NCBI GenBank assembly: GCA_036522155.1
Contig: DATDGI010000194.1
Span: 1-64,000 of the forward strand
Direction of reading: 5' to 3'
Length of the DNA: 64,000 nt
DNA from: UBA9676 sp036522155
GTDB lineage: Bacteria; Actinomycetota; Actinomycetes; Streptosporangiales; Streptosporangiaceae
This document shows, in pieces, positions 8,612 through 17,104 of the stretch. Position 1 is the first letter of the stretch. Every line of letters starts with the position of its first letter. A program made the position numbers and the translations under genes. A model generated the notes under the pieces. It was not told the DNA's origin and searched no databases. It saw only the letters and a list, made by a program, of their open reading frames with translations.

Positions 8612-8685
8612 TAGCGGAGGCCGGACTTGAACCGGCGACACAGCGATTATGAGCCGCTTGCTCTGCCTGACTGAGCTACTCCGCC
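8612..8685 (-). tRNA. tRNA-Met (CAT anticodon), elongator type
   Basis: A full cloverleaf reads on the minus strand. The acceptor arm GGCGGAG pairs with CTCCGCT, with a G-U pair at 1-72. The D-arm is GCTC/GAGC, the anticodon stem AGCGG/TCGCT encloses loop CTCATAA with anticodon CAT, and the T-arm GCCGG TTCAAGT CCGGC is complete. The discriminator is A and CCA is not encoded. Base 1 pairs and the stem lacks the three G-C pairs of initiators, so it is elongator Met. An Ile-lysidine tRNA is the alternative, less likely given the conserved rpmG neighbour. Confidence 0.93.
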
Positions 8686-8808
8686 GCCTGCCGGCCATCA
8701 GCGCGCCGCCTGACCGGCAGCCCGCCGGAGCGCCGGGAGCGGACATAGCTTACAAGGATTCTCCCCCCGCCCGTATTTCCGGCGCCCGGGCATGCGAATC
8801 TGATTGCC

Positions 8809-10176
8809 ATGACCGGCCGGTTACTTCTTCCGCGCAAGAGCGCGCTCGTGGTGGCGGCGGTGGGCCTGCTGGCCGCCGGGTGCAGCGCGGCCGCGTCAGG
8901 CCCGTCCCCGTCGCCCGGCGTGAGCTTCCCGGCCACCCCGGCCGGCCACCAGGCGCGCTGGCTGTTCGGCGCGGTGACCCACCTCCCGATCCCGGTCGGG
9001 GAACTGGCCGCCCATTTCGACACCAGGTTCCTCACCGCGGTCCACCCCACCCAGCTGAACACCGATCTCGCCGGGGTCGGCAGCCTGCGGCTCGATTCGA
9101 TCACCTCCAGCCAGCGCACCGCCCTGGTCTTCCTGGTCACCGCGAACGGGACCACCAAGCTGCGGGTCAGCCTCGGCGTCGACCCTCAGGGCCTGATCGA
9201 CACCCTGCTGCTGCAGCCGGCCACCACGGTGGCGCCGGCGGTACCGACCACCTGGGCGGGTGTCGACCAGCTGCTGCGGCCGGTGGCGCCGCAGATCCGG
9301 TTCCTGGCCGCCCAGGTCACCGGTGGCCGGTGCCGGCCCATTCACGCCATCGCCGCCAGCACGCCCGCCCCGCTCGGCTCGGCCTTCAAGCTCTACGTGC
9401 TGGACGCGCTGGCGCGTGCCATCGCCGCCGGCCGGGTCAGCTGGAACCAGCGGCTGACCGTCACCAGCGGGGTCAAGAGCCTGCCGTCCGGGGTGCTCCA
9501 GAACGACCCGGACGGCACCCAGGTAACCGTCCGGCAGGTGGCCGCCGGCATGATCTCCATCAGCGACAACACCGCCGCCAACATGCTGATCGGGCTGCTC
9601 GGCCGGCCGGCGGTGGAGGCGGCGACCCGGTCGTCCGGCATGGCCAACCCCGCCCTCGACGTGCCGTTTCTGACCACCCGCGAACTGTTCGTGCTCAAGC
9701 TGGACGACTGGCCGAAACTGGCCGACCGCTACCTGGCGCTGAACCCGGCCGGGCGGCTGGCGCTGCTGACGGGCACGGCCGACCGGGTCCCGCTCAGCGC
9801 GCTCAAGCTGACCGGCTGGACCGCGCCGCGCGACGTCGGCTCGCTGGAGTGGTTCGCCTCACCGGCCGACATCTGCCGGGTGTACGCATCGCTCAGCGCC
9901 CTGGCCAGGCAGCCCGGGCTGGCCCAGGTCGCGAGCATCCTCCAGATCAACAGCGGCGGGATCGGCCTGAGCAGCAGCCAATGGCGGCCGGTCTGGTTCA
10001 AGGGCGGATCCGAGCCGGGCGTGCTCACGCTCAACTGCCTGGCGACCACCCGCACCGGCCAGACGTACGTGGTGAGCGCACTGGCCGAGAACCCGTCCGC
10101 GCCGATCCAGGAGGCCACCGCCATCCCGGCCATGCTCAGCGCGATCAAGGGCGCCTTCCAGCTCGCCGCTGGCTGA
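8809..10176 (+). CDS. Exported serine hydrolase of the class A beta-lactamase fold (lipoprotein)
   Basis: The 455-residue product has a lipoprotein signal with Cys25 (LLAAGC). An N-terminal domain of about 40-150 resembles small NTF2-like modules. A beta-lactamase/DD-peptidase domain follows with SAFK at 191-194 (nucleophile Ser191), SDN at 252-254 and a KGG triad near 398. All three active-site motifs are present. It could act on beta-lactams, cell-wall peptides or esters; the sequence does not decide. GAATCT seven bases before the ATG may be a leaderless -10. Confidence 0.82.
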   Translation: MTGRLLLPRKSALVVAAVGLLAAGCSAAASGPSPSPGVSFPATPAGHQARWLFGAVTHLPIPVGELAAHFDTRFLTAVHPTQLNTDLAGVGSLRLDSITSSQRTALVFLVTANGTTKLRVSLGVDPQGLIDTLLLQPATTVAPAVPTTWAGVDQLLRPVAPQIRFLAAQVTGGRCRPIHAIAASTPAPLGSAFKLYVLDALARAIAAGRVSWNQRLTVTSGVKSLPSGVLQNDPDGTQVTVRQVAAGMISISDNTAANMLIGLLGRPAVEAATRSSGMANPALDVPFLTTRELFVLKLDDWPKLADRYLALNPAGRLALLTGTADRVPLSALKLTGWTAPRDVGSLEWFASPADICRVYASLSALARQPGLAQVASILQINSGGIGLSSSQWRPVWFKGGSEPGVLTLNCLATTRTGQTYVVSALAENPSAPIQEATAIPAMLSAIKGAFQLAAG

Positions 10177-10181
10177 CGGGG

Positions 10182-10994
10182 TCATCCCCGGCGCTGCACC
10201 TCATAGAGCAGGAGCGCGGCGGCGACAGCCAGGTTGAGGGATTCCGCGGTGCCGGCCATCGGGATGTGCACCTGGAGGTCGCCCCGGGCCAGGACCTCTC
10301 CGGGCAGGCCAGTCCCCTCCGCGCCGAACAGGAGGGCCAGCGGCCGGGGGTAGCTGGCGTCCCAGAAGCTCTGCTCCGCCCGGGCGGAGGTGGTGACCAC
10401 CGTGACCCCGCTCGCCGCCGCCCAGCTGAAGAAGCTGGCCGGCGCTTCGGCGTGCACCACCGGCAGCGTGAACATCGCTCCCATGGACGCCTTCACCGCG
10501 GCCGGGTCGAACGGGTCGGTGGTCTGCCCGACCAGCACCACCCCGGCCGCCCCGGCCGCGTTCGCGGTCCGGATGATGGTGCCCAGGTTGCCCGGGTTGC
10601 CGATGCCGTGCAGCGCCACGAACACCGCGTCCGGCCCGGCGGCCAGGCGGTCCAGCCCGGCCAGGTGGCCGTGCACGATGGCCGCCAGCCCGGACGGCCC
10701 ATCCCGGTCGGAGATGCGGGTGAACACCTCGTCGCTCAGCCGGGCGACCCGGACCCCGCGGGCCTCCTGGCCGGCCACCATGGCGGTGACCCGGCTGGCA
10801 GCGGCCGAGCGGCCGAGCAGGCCCGGCGCCACGATCAGGATCTCCACGTCGGCCCCGGCCTCCACGGCCTGCCAGACCGGCTGGATGCCGTGGACCACGA
10901 AGGCGCCCTCGGTGCGGCGGTGCCCGCGGTCGGCGAGCAGCCGCACCCGCTTCACCACCGGGTTCGCGCTGCTGGTGATCAGCTCGCCGGTCAC
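10182..10994 (-). CDS. TrmH/SpoU-family RNA 2'-O-methyltransferase
   Basis: SAM-dependent ribose methyltransferase of the knotted SPOUT class, 270 residues. An N-terminal substrate-binding segment (ITSSANPVVKRVRLL) is followed by the catalytic domain with NPGNLGTIIRTANAAGA (motif 1), LLFGAEGTGLP (motif 2) and IPMAGTAESLNLAVAAALLLYE (motif 3). Target rRNA or tRNA position cannot be read from sequence. The GTG start overlaps the stop of the upstream dehydrogenase gene (GTGA), so the two are coupled. Confidence 0.92.
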   Translation of the reverse strand: MTGELITSSANPVVKRVRLLADRGHRRTEGAFVVHGIQPVWQAVEAGADVEILIVAPGLLGRSAAASRVTAMVAGQEARGVRVARLSDEVFTRISDRDGPSGLAAIVHGHLAGLDRLAAGPDAVFVALHGIGNPGNLGTIIRTANAAGAAGVVLVGQTTDPFDPAAVKASMGAMFTLPVVHAEAPASFFSWAAASGVTVVTTSARAEQSFWDASYPRPLALLFGAEGTGLPGEVLARGDLQVHIPMAGTAESLNLAVAAALLLYEVQRRG

Positions 10995-11968
10995 GCCACG
11001 TCCAGCAGGACCTTGAGCTGGCCGGGCTGGGCGCAGGCGGCCAGGGCCCGCGCCGCGTCCGCGAGCGGGAACCGGGCGGTGACCAGCCGGTCGAGTTCCA
11101 GCCGGCCGCTGGCGGCCAGCGCGACCGCGGCGTCGCAGTCGCGCGGCCGGGCGGCGCGCGGGCTGCGGATCGTCAGCTCCTTGACGTACCACTGATAGGT
11201 CGGCAGCGCGTCCGCGGCCGGGGTGATCCCGAACACCAGCACCGTCCCGCCCGCCCCGGTCAGCCGCATCGCCTGGGCCAGGGTCTCCGGCGTGCCCGCG
11301 CACTCCACCGCCAGCTCGGCCCCGCGCCCGCCGGTGGCCTCGGCCACGGTCTCCGCCGCCGCATCGGGCGCGGCGGTCACGGTGGCGCCCATGGCCAGGG
11401 CCAGCTCCCGCTTCGCCGCTGAGCGGGTCACCCCGACCAGCGTGCCCACCCCGCGCAGCGCCAGCAGTTGCAGGTGCAGCAGGCCCGCCACGCCCAGCCC
11501 GATCACCACCGCGCTGGCCACCTCGGGCAGCCCGGACTGCGCGTGCACGCAGGTGGACAGCACCTGCAGCAGGCCCGCACCCGGCACCCCGTCCGGCAGC
11601 GGATGCAGGCAGTCCTCGTCCACGGCCACGAACTCGGCGAAGCAGCCGTCGGTGTCCCGCCCGAGCAGCGCGCCGTGGCGGCACAGGTGCGGCAGGTCGC
11701 GGCGGCACAGGTCGCAGTGGCCGCAGAACGCCGCCGGGTTGACCAGCACCGGGGTGCCGGCCGGGAGCCGCCCGGAGTGGACCCAGCCGGTCATCTCGTG
11801 CCCAAGCACCCGCGGCGTGGCCACTGGGATCTGCCCGTTCGCGATCTTGACGTCGGTGCCGCACAGGCCGGCCTGGCCCACCCGGACCAGCGCCCGCCCG
11901 GCCGGCTCCGGGCGCGGCAGCTCGCGGACGGTCACCGCCCCGGGCCGGTCAAGCACCACTGCACGCAC
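10991..11968 (-). CDS. Zinc-dependent medium-chain alcohol/polyol dehydrogenase
   Basis: The 325-residue MDR protein has catalytic zinc ligands Cys (GLCGTD) and the HE pair (LGHEMTG). A structural zinc knot C-x2-C-x2-C-x7-C sits in FCGHCDLCRRDLPHLC, and the NAD-binding Rossmann motif is VVIGLGVAGLLHLQLLALRG. It resembles threonine or sorbitol dehydrogenases. The substrate is unknown. The GTG at 11968 fits the N-terminal RAVVLDRPG typical of the family. It is divergent from the DUF3291 gene 42 bp away. Confidence 0.87.
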   Translation of the reverse strand: MRAVVLDRPGAVTVRELPRPEPAGRALVRVGQAGLCGTDVKIANGQIPVATPRVLGHEMTGWVHSGRLPAGTPVLVNPAAFCGHCDLCRRDLPHLCRHGALLGRDTDGCFAEFVAVDEDCLHPLPDGVPGAGLLQVLSTCVHAQSGLPEVASAVVIGLGVAGLLHLQLLALRGVGTLVGVTRSAAKRELALAMGATVTAAPDAAAETVAEATGGRGAELAVECAGTPETLAQAMRLTGAGGTVLVFGITPAADALPTYQWYVKELTIRSPRAARPRDCDAAVALAASGRLELDRLVTARFPLADAARALAACAQPGQLKVLLDVA

Positions 11969-12010
11969 GCGCCCATGGTCGCACCTGCCGGCGGCTGGCA
12001 GGATGAGGCC

Positions 12011-12523
12011 ATGGACTACGTGCTCGCCCAGGTGAACATCGGCCGGCTGCGCGCTCCGCTGGACAGCGCACAGCTGGCCGGTTTTGTCGCCGCGCTCGAC
12101 CCGGTCAACGCGCTCGCGGACGCCGCACCAGGGTTCATCTGGCGGCTGCAGACCGAGGATGGCAACGCCACCGCCGTCCGGGCCTTCGAGTGGCTGCAGG
12201 ACGGCGGGCCCGGCGTGCTCCTCAACATGTCGGTCTGGGAGTCCGTCGAGACCCTGGCCGCGTTCGTCTACTCGGACGCGCACCGGCAGCTGCTGCGCCA
12301 GCGCCGGGAGTGGTTCGTGCCGATGGCCGAGGCCTACACCGCGCTGTGGTGGGTGCCGCGTGGGCACATCCCCGGCACCGGCGAGGCCGAGGATGCCATC
12401 CGGCACCTGCGCGCGCACGGCCCGACGGGCCGGGCGTTCACGTTGCGCGTCCACTTCCCGCCGCCCGGCCACGGCGACCAGGCACCCAGGCCCGGCCGGG
12501 ACGACTGGATGTGCCCGGCTTGA
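12011..12523 (+). CDS. DUF3291 domain protein
   Basis: The 170-residue protein matches the small DUF3291 family: an N-terminal DYVLAQVNIGRLRAPLDS, a W-rich middle (GFIWRLQTEDGNA, NMSVWESVETLAAFVY), and WFVPM then WWVPRGHIP near residues 105-120. The family resembles ABM-type dimeric alpha-beta barrels, but its biochemical role is unknown. CAGGAT sits six bases before the ATG, suggesting a leaderless transcript; there is no Shine-Dalgarno sequence. Confidence 0.82.
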   Translation: MDYVLAQVNIGRLRAPLDSAQLAGFVAALDPVNALADAAPGFIWRLQTEDGNATAVRAFEWLQDGGPGVLLNMSVWESVETLAAFVYSDAHRQLLRQRREWFVPMAEAYTALWWVPRGHIPGTGEAEDAIRHLRAHGPTGRAFTLRVHFPPPGHGDQAPRPGRDDWMCPA

Positions 12524-12578
12524 CCCGAGGCCGGCACCGCCGTTAAGCACCGGTTTGCCGTGCCGCCGGTGCGGCATC

Positions 12579-13796
12579 ATGGGCCGCGTGGAAATCCGCG
12601 GGATGACCTATCTCGGGCAGCATGACCTGGCCGGTCACGGCAACTGCGGCGAGGGCACGGCGCTGCTGGAACGGCGCGGCCGGCGCTATCTGTATGTCGC
12701 GCACGAGCGGGGGCCGGTGAACTTCAGCGTGCTGGATGTGACCGATCCCCGCGCGCCGGAACTGCTCACCCAGACCACCTTGCCGCACGGCGCCGTCCGG
12801 TCGAACTCGCTGGCCGTGGGCGAGGAGATCCTGGTGGTGGCCTATCAGGTGGACCACCCCGGGCAGCAGCCCGCCGGGATCGAGATCTTCGACCTGGCCA
12901 GCCCGGCGCAGCCGCGCCCGATCGGCTTCCTCGATCAGTCCGGCCCGTACTCGCGCGGCACCCACTGGGTCGGGTTCACCACCGGGACGCTGGCCTACCT
13001 GGCCACCGGTACCCCGGATTCGAGGCCGGTCAACCCGCTCGACGACCAGTTCCCGGTGATCGTGGACCTCGCCCGGCCCGACCGGCCCACGGAGGTGGGC
13101 CGGTGGTGGCTGCCCGGCACCCAGCAGGGCGATGGTGCCCCGCCGCCGGTGCGGCACGAGGTGTTCGACGCCGGGTTTCGCGCGCACAACATCAACGTCT
13201 ACCCCGGGCGCCCGGACCGGGCCTACGTCGGCTACCTGGACGCCGGGGCCATCATCCTGGACATCAGCGAGCCGGGCTCCCCGCGGCTGGTGTCCCGGCT
13301 CGACTACCACCCGCCCATGCCCGGCTTCACCCACACCGTGCTGCCGCTGCTGCACCGCAAGCTGCTGGCCATCTCGGACGAGACCGTGCACGACAACGCG
13401 GCCGACTTCCCCAAGCTGCTCTGGTTCGCCGACGCCAGCCAGGAGACGTCGCCCCTGATCGTGAGCAGCGCGCCGCTGCCGCCGGTGGCTGAATATGCCC
13501 GCCGCGGCGGCCGGTTCGGGGCGCACAACCTGCACGAGAACGAGCCGTTTGGCTGGTCGTGGCAGAGCGAGGACATCGTGTTCGGCACGTTCTTCAACGC
13601 CGGGGTGCGGGCCTACGACGTGCGCAACCCGTTCCAGCCGGTCGAGGTGGGCTCGTTCGTGCCGTCGGCGCCGCCCGGGTCAGCGGTCGGCGCGGCCCAG
13701 ATCAACGATGTCTACGTCTCCTCCGACGGCATCGTGTACGCGGTGGACCGGTGCGGCGGCGGCCTCTACCTGCTCCAGTTCGACGGCGTGCCGTGA
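12579..13796 (+). CDS. LVIVD-repeat beta-propeller protein
   Basis: The 405-residue soluble protein has repeated units of the LVIVD type (VLDVTDPRAPELL, IFDLASPAQPRPIG, VDLARPDRPTEVG, ILDISEPGSPRLV, AYDVRNPFQPVEVG), each giving one propeller blade. Conserved His/Glu-rich stretches (GFRAHNINVYPG, GFTHTVLPLL, GAHNLHENEP) line up as a possible metal site, a feature reminiscent of selenium-binding-protein-like propellers. There is no signal peptide, so it should be cytoplasmic. An alternative GTG at 12588 has a CATCAT box seven bases upstream. Function unknown. Confidence 0.8.
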   Translation: MGRVEIRGMTYLGQHDLAGHGNCGEGTALLERRGRRYLYVAHERGPVNFSVLDVTDPRAPELLTQTTLPHGAVRSNSLAVGEEILVVAYQVDHPGQQPAGIEIFDLASPAQPRPIGFLDQSGPYSRGTHWVGFTTGTLAYLATGTPDSRPVNPLDDQFPVIVDLARPDRPTEVGRWWLPGTQQGDGAPPPVRHEVFDAGFRAHNINVYPGRPDRAYVGYLDAGAIILDISEPGSPRLVSRLDYHPPMPGFTHTVLPLLHRKLLAISDETVHDNAADFPKLLWFADASQETSPLIVSSAPLPPVAEYARRGGRFGAHNLHENEPFGWSWQSEDIVFGTFFNAGVRAYDVRNPFQPVEVGSFVPSAPPGSAVGAAQINDVYVSSDGIVYAVDRCGGGLYLLQFDGVP

Positions 13797-13909
13797 TCGG
13801 GCTGATCCCGGAAATGTCGGTGCCCCGGAGTAGAGTCGAACTAATCTTCGGATCGTAGCTCGGATCAGCACCAAAAGGTCGCAAGTCGCGCCGGGCGGAG
13901 GTGATCGGC

Positions 13910-15385
13910 ATGTGCGACGCGCTGGAACCCGTGACCGTGGACGGTGCGGTCGGCATGCTGGACCGTGCCCTGGACACGCTCAACACCACCGACACCGCCT
14001 CCTTACCAGCCAGCGTGCAGGCGCGGCTGCTGCGGGCGCTGGAGCGGGCCGAGGCCAAGCACACCGCCGCCCGGGCGCGGGTGCTGACCGCGTTCGCCGC
14101 CCAGTCGGGATACGAAGACGACGGGCAGGGTTCTGCCCGGGTGTGGCTGAAGTGGCAGACCCGGGTGACCAAGGGCGCGGCCGCGGGAGCGGTCGGCTGG
14201 GCGCGGCGGCTGGCGGATCACCCCGCGGTCGCGGAGGCGCTCGCGGCCGGCCAGGTGTCCGCGTCCTGGGCCCGGGCCATCTGTGACTGGACAGACCGGC
14301 TGCCCGCGGCCAGCCGGGACGACGCCGACGCGATCCTGCTCACCGCGGCCAGCGGGGGTGCCGAGCTGGCCGACCTGAGCGGCCTGGCCGAGCAGATGTA
14401 TCACCGCTTCCGCCCGGACGGCGATGACCGCGACCGCTTCGATGACCGGGGCGTCTGGCTCGGCCTGACCCTCGGCGGGGTGGGCCGCCTGGACGGCGAC
14501 CTGACCTCGGGCTGTGCCGCCGCGCTCGCGGCGGTGCTGGAAACCCTGGGCAAGAAGGCCGGGCCCGAGGACAGCCGGACCGCGATCCAGCGGCGGCACG
14601 ACGCGCTGGAAGAAGCCTGCCGTCGGCTGATCGCGGCCGGGATGATTCCGGCCCGGGCTGGTCAGTATCGCCAGCTCATGCTGCACATCACCCTCGGCCA
14701 GTTGCGCGGCCTGACGTCCGGCGCGGAGGCCGCCTGGGCCGCGGCCGCGCGCGAGCACGGCTGGCTGACCGGCCCGGACGCCGAGGCCGCCGCCTGCGAC
14801 GCCAGCATCATCCCGGTCGTCACCGGTCACCTGGACCCGGCGATCCTCGACCAGTTGGTCGAGGTGTTCCTGGCCGGCCAGGTAGATCACACCGGCCGCA
14901 CGGACCGTACCGGCCGCCCCGCCCCCGAGCCACTCTGCCCCGACACCCGCCGGCGGCTGCGGAACGCGCTGCTCGGCCTGGCCGTTGAAGCCTTGTCCGG
15001 GCCGGGCGGGCTGGCCGCGCACCTGCGGGCCGCCCTGGACGACGTGCCGATGGCCCCGATCAGCCTGCCACTCGACATCGGCCCGGCCGGTGAGACCATC
15101 CCGGCCCACCTGCGGCGGGCGGCGGCCGTCCGGCACCCGCACTGCGCGTTTCCCGGCTGCGAGCAGCCGGCCAGCGTCTGCGACATCCACCACCTGATCC
15201 CCCGCGCCCGCGGTGGCCCGACCGCCCTGAGCAACCTGGTCCCGCTCTGCGGCTTCCATCACCTGATCGTGATCCACCGGTGGGGCTGGACCCTGACCCT
15301 GCACGCGGACGGCACCACCACCGCGACCAGCCCGGACGGCCAGCGGATCCTGCACAGTCACAGCCCGCCCGCCGACGCTGCCTGA
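13910..15385 (+). CDS. DUF222/HNH endonuclease domain protein (13E12 type)
   Basis: The 491-residue product has an alpha-helical DUF222 region at about 20-380 and a C-terminal HNH nuclease domain at about 412-451. The nuclease has CAFPGC, the catalytic CDIHHLIP, and NLVPLCGFHH closing the zinc and metal site. The family includes the mycobacterial REP13E12 proteins, which occur as multicopy mobile-like units in actinobacteria. GGAGG at 13897-13901 lies 8 bases before this ATG and decides the start. No terminal repeats are visible around it. Confidence 0.88.
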   Translation: MCDALEPVTVDGAVGMLDRALDTLNTTDTASLPASVQARLLRALERAEAKHTAARARVLTAFAAQSGYEDDGQGSARVWLKWQTRVTKGAAAGAVGWARRLADHPAVAEALAAGQVSASWARAICDWTDRLPAASRDDADAILLTAASGGAELADLSGLAEQMYHRFRPDGDDRDRFDDRGVWLGLTLGGVGRLDGDLTSGCAAALAAVLETLGKKAGPEDSRTAIQRRHDALEEACRRLIAAGMIPARAGQYRQLMLHITLGQLRGLTSGAEAAWAAAAREHGWLTGPDAEAAACDASIIPVVTGHLDPAILDQLVEVFLAGQVDHTGRTDRTGRPAPEPLCPDTRRRLRNALLGLAVEALSGPGGLAAHLRAALDDVPMAPISLPLDIGPAGETIPAHLRRAAAVRHPHCAFPGCEQPASVCDIHHLIPRARGGPTALSNLVPLCGFHHLIVIHRWGWTLTLHADGTTTATSPDGQRILHSHSPPADAA

Positions 15386-15400
15386 CCGCGACGGTCAGGC
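15380..15400. terminator. Bidirectional hairpin spanning two convergent stop codons
   Basis: GCCTGACCG / CGGTCAGGC is a perfect 9-bp stem with a 3-nt loop. It contains the TGA of the HNH gene (15383-15385) in one arm and the stop of the convergent ltrA remnant (15395-15397) in the other. No U-tract follows on either strand, so termination efficiency is uncertain. Confidence 0.5.
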
Positions 15401-16343
15401 AGGCTCCTCCACCGCGTGACCAGGCAGGTAGTGGTCGAGCGCCGCCACCGTCAGCACCACCGCGGCCGCGCACGAGCCCAGGCCGAGCGCGGGCAGGTGG
15501 GCCAGGCCCAGCAGGCCGAGTACGGCCACGGCGGCGATCCGCGACCAGGGCACCACCCGCCACACGGCGATCTTGAACGCGGCATGCCCGGCGATGAACA
15601 GCGCGGTGCCGCCGAGGATCAGCCAGCCCTGGCCGGCCGCCGCGAGCCGCGACACCATCACCTGGTCGGCCGCGGCGGTGACGATGATCCCGGCCACCAT
15701 CACCGGGTGGATGAAGTGGTAGGCGGTCCGGCCTATGCGGCCGGGGTCGGCGGAGGCCACGATCACCTTGGCGGCATCCTCCGCGCTCCGGTCGAAATAC
15801 AGCCACCACAGCCCGGCGCTGCCGATGACCGCGACCAGGAACGCCCCGGCCTCGGCCACCGTCACCGAGGTGGCCAGCAGGTGGGCCAGGGTCGCGCCGA
15901 TGACCACGATCGACTCGCCCAGCGCGATCAGGATGAACGCCTGGCACCGCTCGGCCAGGTGATTGCCCTCGATGGTCCAGTCCGTGGTGGCCGACCGGCC
16001 GAGCCCGGGCGTGTAGAAGCCGACCGCGCCGCCCAGCAGATCCACCCCGACCGCGGCCAGCCACAGCCAGTCCCTGGCCGGCCCGGTGACGACGCCACCG
16101 GACCGGGATGCGCTGCGGGTCGAGCCAGTTCGTCAGCCAGGTGGTGTAGGCCCACACCAGCCAGACCATGGCCAGCAGCAGCGCCGTCTGGAGTGTCCCG
16201 GCGAAGGTCGGCCGGGCGAGCAGGTGATGCGACAGCTGGGTGACCGCGAACACGTAGACGAGGTCGAAGAACAGCTCGACGTTGGTCACCCGTTCGGCGC
16301 CCCGCCGGGGCCGGAGCAGGGCAGGTGCCCTCATGGACCTCAT
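15395..16343 (-). pseudogene. Low temperature requirement protein A (LtrA) with internal deletion and frameshift
   Basis: LtrA proteins are polytopic membrane proteins of unclear role, usually near 380-400 residues. The N-terminal part reads from 16343 (VTNVELFFDLVYVFAVTQLSHHLL to TNWLDPQRIPVR). The C-terminal part (VVTGPARDWLWLAAVGV, then GFYTPGLGRS, TDWTIEGNHLAERCQ, ALGESIVVIGAT and on to 15395) lies in a different frame. Joining them leaves about 315 residues, so roughly 60-80 residues after IPVR (near 16100) seem lost. Without a sequencing error this is a broken gene. The ATG overlaps the upstream GntR stop. Confidence 0.75.
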
Positions 16344-17080
16344 TCTTGCCGCTGGACGGCGGCCAGATGCTCCAGCATCACCCGATGGTGCCGCTGCACG
16401 GCCAGCCGGGCCGCGTCGGCGTCACCGGCCGCGATCGCGTCATAGATCGCCTCGTGCAGGCCGAGCAGCGCACCCGGCGAGGCCAGCCAGGCGGGCTCGG
16501 TCTCGGTGCGGACCCAGTGCTCGTACTCGTGCGCGAGGACAGCGGCGTGCACGCCCTCGTAGACCGCGGTCAGGTAGGTGTTGCCCGCCGCCCGCACGGC
16601 CGTGGCGTGGAACAGGGTGTCCGCGGCGATCCAGGCGGGCGCGCCGCCGGTGGATCCGGCCAGCCGGGCCAGCGCGGCCGCGATGCTGGCCGGTTCCTGC
16701 CGTTCCGCGGCCTGGGTGGCGCCCATTGTCTCCAGCCACAGCCGCAGCTGCGCCAGCTCGCCGATCGACCCGTGCACGTCGAGCAGCAGGCTCACCGACG
16801 CGGTGACCATGTCCTGCGGCCGGCGCAGCACGTAGGCGCCGGAGCCGCGCCGGATGTCGACCAGGCCCATCAGCGCGAGCATCCGCAGGGCCTGGCTCAC
16901 CATCGGCCGGCTCACCCCGAACCGGTCCGCGAGTTCCCGTTCGGCGGGCAGCCGGGCGCCCTCGGCCAGCTGCTCGGTGACGATCAGCCGCCGGATCTGC
17001 TCGGCGACCTCGTCGGAGACCCGGGTCACCAGCACGGGATGAAACAGGGGGCCCCCATCGGCTAGATTCGGAATTGGCAT
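16340..17080 (-). CDS. FadR-type GntR transcriptional regulator
   Basis: DNA-binding regulator with an N-terminal winged HTH (about 25-75: LPAERELADRFGVSRPMVSQALRML is its recognition region) and a C-terminal all-helical FCD ligand domain (about 95-240) with metal-site-like His residues. The ATG at 17080 gives 246 residues; an upstream GTG at 17086 adds two. It is divergent from the transketolase pair with only 20 bp between start codons. It therefore very likely controls that operon and itself, with a sugar-derived or organic-acid effector. Confidence 0.87.
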   Translation of the reverse strand: MPIPNLADGGPLFHPVLVTRVSDEVAEQIRRLIVTEQLAEGARLPAERELADRFGVSRPMVSQALRMLALMGLVDIRRGSGAYVLRRPQDMVTASVSLLLDVHGSIGELAQLRLWLETMGATQAAERQEPASIAAALARLAGSTGGAPAWIAADTLFHATAVRAAGNTYLTAVYEGVHAAVLAHEYEHWVRTETEPAWLASPGALLGLHEAIYDAIAAGDADAARLAVQRHHRVMLEHLAAVQRQE

Positions 17081-17082
17081 AG

Positions 17083-17104
17083 CCACATTACCAAAATGGG
17101 GTGG
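17083..17104. promoter_or_regulatory. Candidate FadR-type operator between divergent starts
   Basis: The 20-bp gap holds nested inverted repeats: outer CCAC (17083-17086) with GTGG (17101-17104), and inner CCA-N3-TGG at 17091-17099. The region is also the most A/T-rich local stretch. It is the only room for an operator between the regulator and the transketolase genes. Confidence 0.35.

Noticed and set aside
8649..11195. Long plus-strand frame across the tRNA and the serine hydrolase gene
   Set aside because: It covers a tRNA on the other strand, a real gene in another frame and part of the methyltransferase gene; composition is shadow-like.
13848..13866. Direct repeat TCGGATC-N5-TCGGATC as an attachment site
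   Set aside because: Only two short copies 12 bp apart in a promoter region, with no integrase or tRNA end; too weak for an att site.
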